Positions 60,219-64,000 of a DNA stretch of 64,000 nt are shown piece after piece. The notes under the pieces were generated by a model. That model ran no database searches, was not told the DNA's origin, and was given only the letters and a program-made list of their open reading frames with translations. The translations under genes were made by a program, and so were the position numbers. Each line of letters starts with the position of its first letter. Position 1 is the stretch's first letter. The stretch is from Holtiella tumoricola (GTDB taxonomy: Bacteria > Bacillota > Clostridia > Lachnospirales > Cellulosilyticaceae), in NCBI RefSeq assembly GCF_027857615.1, contig NZ_JAQIFT010000028.1:1-64000 (forward strand), read 5' to 3'.

Positions 60219-60961
60219 TGGATACACTATCTTTGATTATAGCATCAGCATTGATTCTTATACCTATTATAATCTCGTATAAGGAACAGTTGGGACTAGG
60301 GCGTGACATTGTAGTAAGTGTAGTAAGAGCTGTCATTCAGCTTGTTATAGTAGGATATGTTTTGGATATAATCTTTGGGTTAGAAAATCCTATTTTTACA
60401 ACAATACTGGTATTGGTTATGATTATAAATGCAGCTGTACATACAAAAAAGCGTGCAGGTAATATAGAACATGCAAGATGGATTTCTTTTATTGCCATTA
60501 CTGTAGGGGCAGGTATTACCATGACAGTATTAGTACTCTCAGGTTCTATAGCTTTTACGCCAAATGAAGTCATACCAGTAGCAGGGATGGTTGTAAGTAA
60601 TGCTATGGTAGCCATTGGACTTTGCTATCAAAATGTTAATAATGCATTTCATAATAAGCGAATAGAGATAGAAGTCAAGCTCTCATTAGGAGCAGATATA
60701 AAAGAAGCATCAAAAGATGCAATAAGAGAGAGTATTAAAATGGGGATTGTGCCAACGATAGACTCAGCAAAAACCTTAGGAATCGTAGCCTTGCCAGGAA
60801 TGATGACAGGGCTTATCTTAGCAGGTACTTCACCACTTATGGCGATTAAATTTCAAATCATGGTAACCTTTATGATACTATCGGCAACATCTATTTCAGG
60901 CATGCTTGCGACTTATTTATCTTATAGAAGTTTCTTTAATCATAGAAAGCAACTTAAATAA
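60218..60961 (+). CDS. fetB: FetB (YbbM/UPF0014)-like membrane permease
   Basis: 247 residues with about seven membrane helices. The family marks VRAVIQLVIVGYVL, AAVHTKKRA, GMVVSNAMVAIGLCYQN and TLGIVALPGMMTGLILAG are clear. The start is the ATG at 60218, which shares its A with the ATPase stop and has GGAGG upstream; a longer in-frame start lies within fetA. It forms the membrane part of the FetAB-like transporter. Confidence 0.9.
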   Translation: MDTLSLIIASALILIPIIISYKEQLGLGRDIVVSVVRAVIQLVIVGYVLDIIFGLENPIFTTILVLVMIINAAVHTKKRAGNIEHARWISFIAITVGAGITMTVLVLSGSIAFTPNEVIPVAGMVVSNAMVAIGLCYQNVNNAFHNKRIEIEVKLSLGADIKEASKDAIRESIKMGIVPTIDSAKTLGIVALPGMMTGLILAGTSPLMAIKFQIMVTFMILSATSISGMLATYLSYRSFFNHRKQLK

Positions 60962-60996
60962 AAATTAGCGTATAATACATAGATTTATATATATGA

Positions 60997-61043
60997 AAAA
61001 GAGCTATAAAACTAATGTGAATTTCTAGTTTTATAGCTCTTTT
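60997..61043. terminator. Bidirectional terminator between fetB and degV
   Basis: An 18-bp perfect stem (60997-61014 with 61026-61043), with A and T runs at the ends, between convergent genes. Confidence 0.9.
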
Positions 61044-61062
61044 GTTATTCATCTAAATAACT

Positions 61063-61908
61063 TTATGCTTCAAATCCGATTAAGATACCACCTTGTTCAG
61101 CGTAATAGCTACAAAGGCCACTCGTTGGCATAATTTCAATTTCGCATTGTGGAAACTGCTCACGTACTTTAGAAGCAATGTATTCTGCAGTATCAGGAGC
61201 AAAACAGTGTGAAATAATCATTTTGCCACCTTTATATTGTCTAAGGAGCATTTCTTCAATAGCTTTATCATAAGCTGTCATTTTGCCACGACATTTATGG
61301 AGTAAGCCAAGCTCACCTTCATCAGTTGCTACACCTAATAACTTAATGCCAAGGATACCTGCAATACTACCTTGGAATTTACTAAGACGTCCATTTTTGA
61401 CTAAATTATCAAGGGATTTAAGGACAAATAAGAGATGTGTATGTTTGCGATATTCTTCGATGCGATCTACAATCTCTTCAAAGTCTAAATCTTGGCTCAT
61501 ATATTCAGAGAGTTTTCTCACAATAAGTGTCATTTCAGGCCCGGTTGATTTAGAGTCAATGAGATGAATCCTACGTTCTGGATATTGTTCTTTGAATAAA
61601 TCTACTGCTGTTTTTGCACTAGAATAGCTTCCAGAGAGTGTACCAGTAATGGTAATAGCAAATACACAATCTGATTTTGCATAAGCATTCACCCAATCTT
61701 GAGGACTAGGTGCAGCACTTCCTGTTTTACCTTTATAGGCATACATTTCTTTCATAAATTCGTCTATATTAAGATTAAAATCATCAGTAAATTCTTTATC
61801 ACCGATATCCAGTTTGAGCGCAGCTCTACTAAAATCAATTTTATTAGCTACTTCAGGTGCTAAACTTGTTACGTCACATCCTGAATCAACAACTATTCCG
61901 TATTTCAT
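61063..61908 (-). CDS. DegV family fatty-acid-binding protein
   Basis: 281 residues. IVVDSGCDV at the N-terminus, TITGTLSGSYSSAKTA, the LDNLVKNGRLSK stretch and SYYAEQGGILIGF near the end are typical. DegV/FakB proteins bind a fatty acid and, with FakA kinase, feed acyl phosphate into lipid synthesis. Whether this copy is a FakB is not certain. The start is the ATG at 61908 with GGAGG; the frame upstream runs through the promoter. Divergent from a TetR gene. Confidence 0.9.
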   Translation of the reverse strand: MKYGIVVDSGCDVTSLAPEVANKIDFSRAALKLDIGDKEFTDDFNLNIDEFMKEMYAYKGKTGSAAPSPQDWVNAYAKSDCVFAITITGTLSGSYSSAKTAVDLFKEQYPERRIHLIDSKSTGPEMTLIVRKLSEYMSQDLDFEEIVDRIEEYRKHTHLLFVLKSLDNLVKNGRLSKFQGSIAGILGIKLLGVATDEGELGLLHKCRGKMTAYDKAIEEMLLRQYKGGKMIISHCFAPDTAEYIASKVREQFPQCEIEIMPTSGLCSYYAEQGGILIGFEA

Positions 61909-61923
61909 AAACACCTCCAAAGT

Positions 61924-61952
61924 ATTATATATGTATAGTTTTACTTGTTCAA
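61924..61952 (-). promoter_or_regulatory. Promoter of degV
   Basis: On the minus strand TTGAAC (61952-61947), a 17-bp spacer and a perfect TATAAT (61929-61924). Confidence 0.75.
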
Positions 61953-61953
61953 A

Positions 61954-61982
61954 TTGTACTATGTATACGTCTGTGATACAAT
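61954..61982 (+). promoter_or_regulatory. Promoter of the divergent tetR gene
   Basis: TTGTAC (61954-61959), a 17-bp spacer and TACAAT (61977-61982). Its -35 lies 1 bp from the degV -35, so one bound protein could affect both directions. Confidence 0.7.
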
Positions 61983-62024
61983 TTACAAAAGTAGTGAAAA
62001 TGTAAGAGTATTGGAGTAATGATA

Positions 62025-62561
62025 ATGAGGATATCAGAAGGTGGTACAAATCTTACAGTTAGAAACCAGTACATTAGAATGTGTATAGCTAAAACTTTAA
62101 TTCAGTTGATGGAAACAAAAGATTTTGATGATATAACAATTACCGAACTAGTAAAACGGGCTAGTGTATCTAGGATGACTTTTTATAAATACTATAAATC
62201 TAAGCATGAAGTGCTTGCAGACTATATGTATGAGATTGTAAATGAGTATGTAGAAGATATAAGACAAAGAAATGACATTGGAAAAGTGCATGAACTTAAG
62301 CGTATTTGTCACTGCCTTGAGTTTTTTAAAGGATATAGCCATTTAATCATAACCTTGGTGAATGCCAATATGTATAGTGTTATTATTGATGCAGTTAATA
62401 ACTATATGGATACTTACGTAGTGCCAGAGTCCCACTATTCCCGTTATGAACTTTATTACTATGCGGGGGCATTGTGTAATATATTCATTAAGTGGTTAGA
62501 GTCAGGTATGGAAGAATCACCAGAAAAAATAGCTGAAATGGTACATGGCCATTTTGCATAA
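62025..62561 (+). CDS. TetR-family transcriptional regulator
   Basis: 178 residues. The helix-turn-helix is IRMCIAKTLIQLMETKDFDDITITELVKRASVSRMTFYKYYKSKHEVL (about 17-63), with a C-terminal TetR_C_33-like ligand region. The ATG at 62025 sits 8 bp after GGAG; the in-frame ATG at 62019 is too close. Divergent orientation and back-to-back promoters with degV suggest that it controls degV and itself, possibly responding to an acyl ligand. Inferred. Confidence 0.9.
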   Translation: MRISEGGTNLTVRNQYIRMCIAKTLIQLMETKDFDDITITELVKRASVSRMTFYKYYKSKHEVLADYMYEIVNEYVEDIRQRNDIGKVHELKRICHCLEFFKGYSHLIITLVNANMYSVIIDAVNNYMDTYVVPESHYSRYELYYYAGALCNIFIKWLESGMEESPEKIAEMVHGHFA

Positions 62562-62564
62562 GTT

Positions 62565-62602
62565 AAGGAGGCACTAGGAGTATAAAAGTGTGCTTCCTTT
62601 TT
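62565..62602 (+). terminator. Terminator after the tetR gene
   Basis: Stem AAGGAGGCAC / GTGCTTCCTT (one wobble) followed by TTTTTT. Confidence 0.78.
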
Positions 62603-62829
62603 TGAGGTTCAAAATGAATTTAGGGAGATAAATGTACACATAATAAGTAAAATATTGATTGATAGATATTTTTAAATGAAGAGATGTTCTAATATTTGTT
62701 TATATAAAGATAAATAGTTAAATGATAATTATTCTTTTTAGATTAAAGATGATGTGGTATAGTAAGAAAGTTAGATTATAAAAATTTATTTTAACTCAAT
62801 AGATATAATGAAAGGATAAAACAATCAAT

Positions 62830-63885
62830 ATGAATAAATTAATGAAAGTATTAAGCTTAGCAGGTTCTGTACTAATAGCAGGGATGCTATTTACAGGATG
62901 TAGCCAACAGAGTGGGGAATCAATTACCTTCTTCAACTATGGAGAGAATATAGATAAAGAAACACTAAAACAGTTTGAAGAAGAATATGGAATCAAAGTG
63001 AAGATGAGTACTTTTGATGATATGGACACTATGTATCTGAAATTATCTGAGAGTAATGCGCAATATGATGTTATTTTAGTTTCAGATGCAGTAATGCCAA
63101 AGATGATTGAAGGAGGTCTCCTTCAAGAGCTTAACAAGGATAACATACCTAATATTTCTCAAATGGATGAAGAGTATTTAGATTTATCCATAGATCCAGA
63201 AAATAAGTATTCAGTACCATATATGTTTGGAACTATAGGAATTATTTATGATAAGAATGTAGTTACAGAGGCAGTAGATAGTTGGGATATACTATGGGAT
63301 GAACAATATAAAGGCAAAGTATTTATGTTTGATACGTATAGAGATACTATAGGAGCAACATTAAAAAGACTAGGTTATTCAATGAACTCAGAGAATCCAG
63401 ATGAGCTTGAAGAAGCTAAACAACTTTTGATAGAGCAAAGAAAATTAGTAGATCCAATATATGGTGTTGACAATGGAACATCTATGATAGCATCAGGAGA
63501 GACAGCCCTTAATATGATTTGGTCAGGTGAGGGACTTAATCTTCAAGATGAATACCCAAACTTAGTTTATACAATTCCTAAAGAAGGGGCAAACTTCTGG
63601 ATAGACAGCTTATGTATTCCTGCTAATGCAAAGAATGTAGAAGGTGCTGAGAAGTTTATTAACTTTGTAAGTGATAAAGAAAGTGCATTCAGAATAGCTG
63701 ATGAAATTGGCTATACAACACCAAACAAAGAAGCAAGACTAGAACAACCAGAGCATGTGAGAAATAATCCTAATGCTTATATGCCAAAGGAATTAATGGA
63801 GTTAAGTGAACTTTATATACCTTTATCACTTGATGTGAAAAAAATGTATGATCGTGTATGGACAGATATTAAAGTAGAACATTAA
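62830..63885 (+). CDS. potD: Spermidine/putrescine-type ABC substrate-binding lipoprotein
   Basis: 351 residues. The lipoprotein signal ends LFTGC (Cys24). The mature part follows PotD: ITFFNYGENIDKETLKQFEEEYGIKV, YDVILVSDAVMPKMIEGGLLQELN, YSVPYMFGTIGIIYDKN and FWIDSLCIPANAKN. It would bind polyamines or a related cation outside the membrane. The usual potABC genes are not upstream, and a strong terminator follows, so it is a solitary binding protein. No strong ribosome binding site is visible; AAAGGA lies about 12 bp before the ATG. Confidence 0.88.
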   Translation: MNKLMKVLSLAGSVLIAGMLFTGCSQQSGESITFFNYGENIDKETLKQFEEEYGIKVKMSTFDDMDTMYLKLSESNAQYDVILVSDAVMPKMIEGGLLQELNKDNIPNISQMDEEYLDLSIDPENKYSVPYMFGTIGIIYDKNVVTEAVDSWDILWDEQYKGKVFMFDTYRDTIGATLKRLGYSMNSENPDELEEAKQLLIEQRKLVDPIYGVDNGTSMIASGETALNMIWSGEGLNLQDEYPNLVYTIPKEGANFWIDSLCIPANAKNVEGAEKFINFVSDKESAFRIADEIGYTTPNKEARLEQPEHVRNNPNAYMPKELMELSELYIPLSLDVKKMYDRVWTDIKVEH

Positions 63886-63894
63886 GAGCATAAT

Positions 63895-63941
63895 AAATCC
63901 CCCTCCTAGAAGTGTTAGACAGCACTCTAGGAGGGGGATTT
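63895..63941. terminator. Bidirectional terminator after the PotD-like gene
   Basis: A 16-bp perfect stem (63895-63910 with 63926-63941) with an inner AGTG/CACT extension and A/T runs on both sides. Confidence 0.88.
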
Positions 63942-63945
63942 TAGT

Positions 63946-64000
63946 TTATTTTAATTTAGCTTCTAGTTCGTTTGAAATAGCTAAGTTATAAATATAAGAG
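63946..64000 (-). CDS. Possible C-terminus of a minus-strand gene cut by the window edge
   Basis: Read leftward, the last 55 bases give an open frame ending YNLAISNELEAKLK-stop, immediately before a bidirectional terminator. That placement suits a convergent gene, but only 17 codons are visible. Confidence 0.35.
   Translation of the reverse strand, partial: SYIYNLAISNELEAKLK

Noticed and set aside
62723..62734. TGATAATTATTC resembles half of a Fur box
   Set aside because: Only one partial repeat is present in very AT-rich DNA, so chance is the simplest explanation.

Overview
The window is AT-rich, Gram-positive DNA with strong AGGAGG-type ribosome binding sites, consensus TTGACA/TATAAT promoters, many T-tailed hairpin terminators, occasional TTG/GTG starts and short TAATG gene overlaps. 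This, with spore-former-type genes (YtvI-like permease, Spo0B-type kinase), FloA, TagO, class I two-subunit fumarase, paired phenylacetate-CoA ligases and a sialic acid operon, points to an anaerobic Clostridia member. A Lachnospirales/Cellulosilyticum-like host is my best guess by inference; I could not compare genomes. It is a chromosomal segment: I see no insertion sequence, integrase, phage gene, CRISPR array or replication origin.

Layout. 1-3.3 kb: the 3' part of a repeat-rich protein, deoC, trmB, a small gene and thioredoxin. 3.3-14.3 kb: three AI-2E/YtvI-type permeases, a tRNA-Leu(AAG) gene, a probable structured RNA, two-subunit fumarase, a NitT/TauT-type ABC transporter, a PfkB kinase and a lone fructose-type PTS EIIC. 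14.4-21.3 kb: a heterodimeric ABC exporter behind a promoter with a duplicated palindrome, then a TetR regulator, then an unrecognised two-gene membrane module. 21.4-24.6 kb: a ROK protein, TagO and a GDSL lipoprotein. 24.7-32.2 kb: a complete sialic acid utilisation locus (NanA divergent from NanE, sugar-binding lipoprotein, two permeases, YhcH, NanK-type ROK kinase, RpiR regulator) without its own ATPase.

32.3-39.2 kb: a Nudix hydrolase, an ECF sigma factor with a very long C-terminal extension, then a two-component system whose kinase and LytTR regulator are separated by NfeD, flotillin (FloA) and a small basic protein, and a Mn2+ (yybP-ykoY) riboswitch controlling MntP. 39.2-48.7 kb: a GH31 glycosidase, two small secreted proteins, a cobalamin-riboswitch-controlled cobalt uptake and chelation operon (cbiK-cbiM-cbiN-cbiQ-cbiO, minus strand), and a PAS-PAS-GGDEF-HD-GYP gene broken by one extra G in a G8 tract. 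48.8-54.2 kb: an ECF sigma operon with a zinc-ribbon membrane protein, then a VTC/DUF4956/beta-solenoid surface module. 54.4-64 kb: a C39-like peptidase, two PaaK ligases with a double-ACT protein, a PadR regulator with a candidate operator before a nitroreductase and FetAB-like ABC system, a divergent degV/tetR pair with back-to-back promoters, and a PotD-like lipoprotein. The right edge cuts a possible minus-strand gene.

Several start codons were moved downstream to the codon with a properly spaced ribosome binding site; each case is noted. All functions come from motif recognition by eye, not from database searches.
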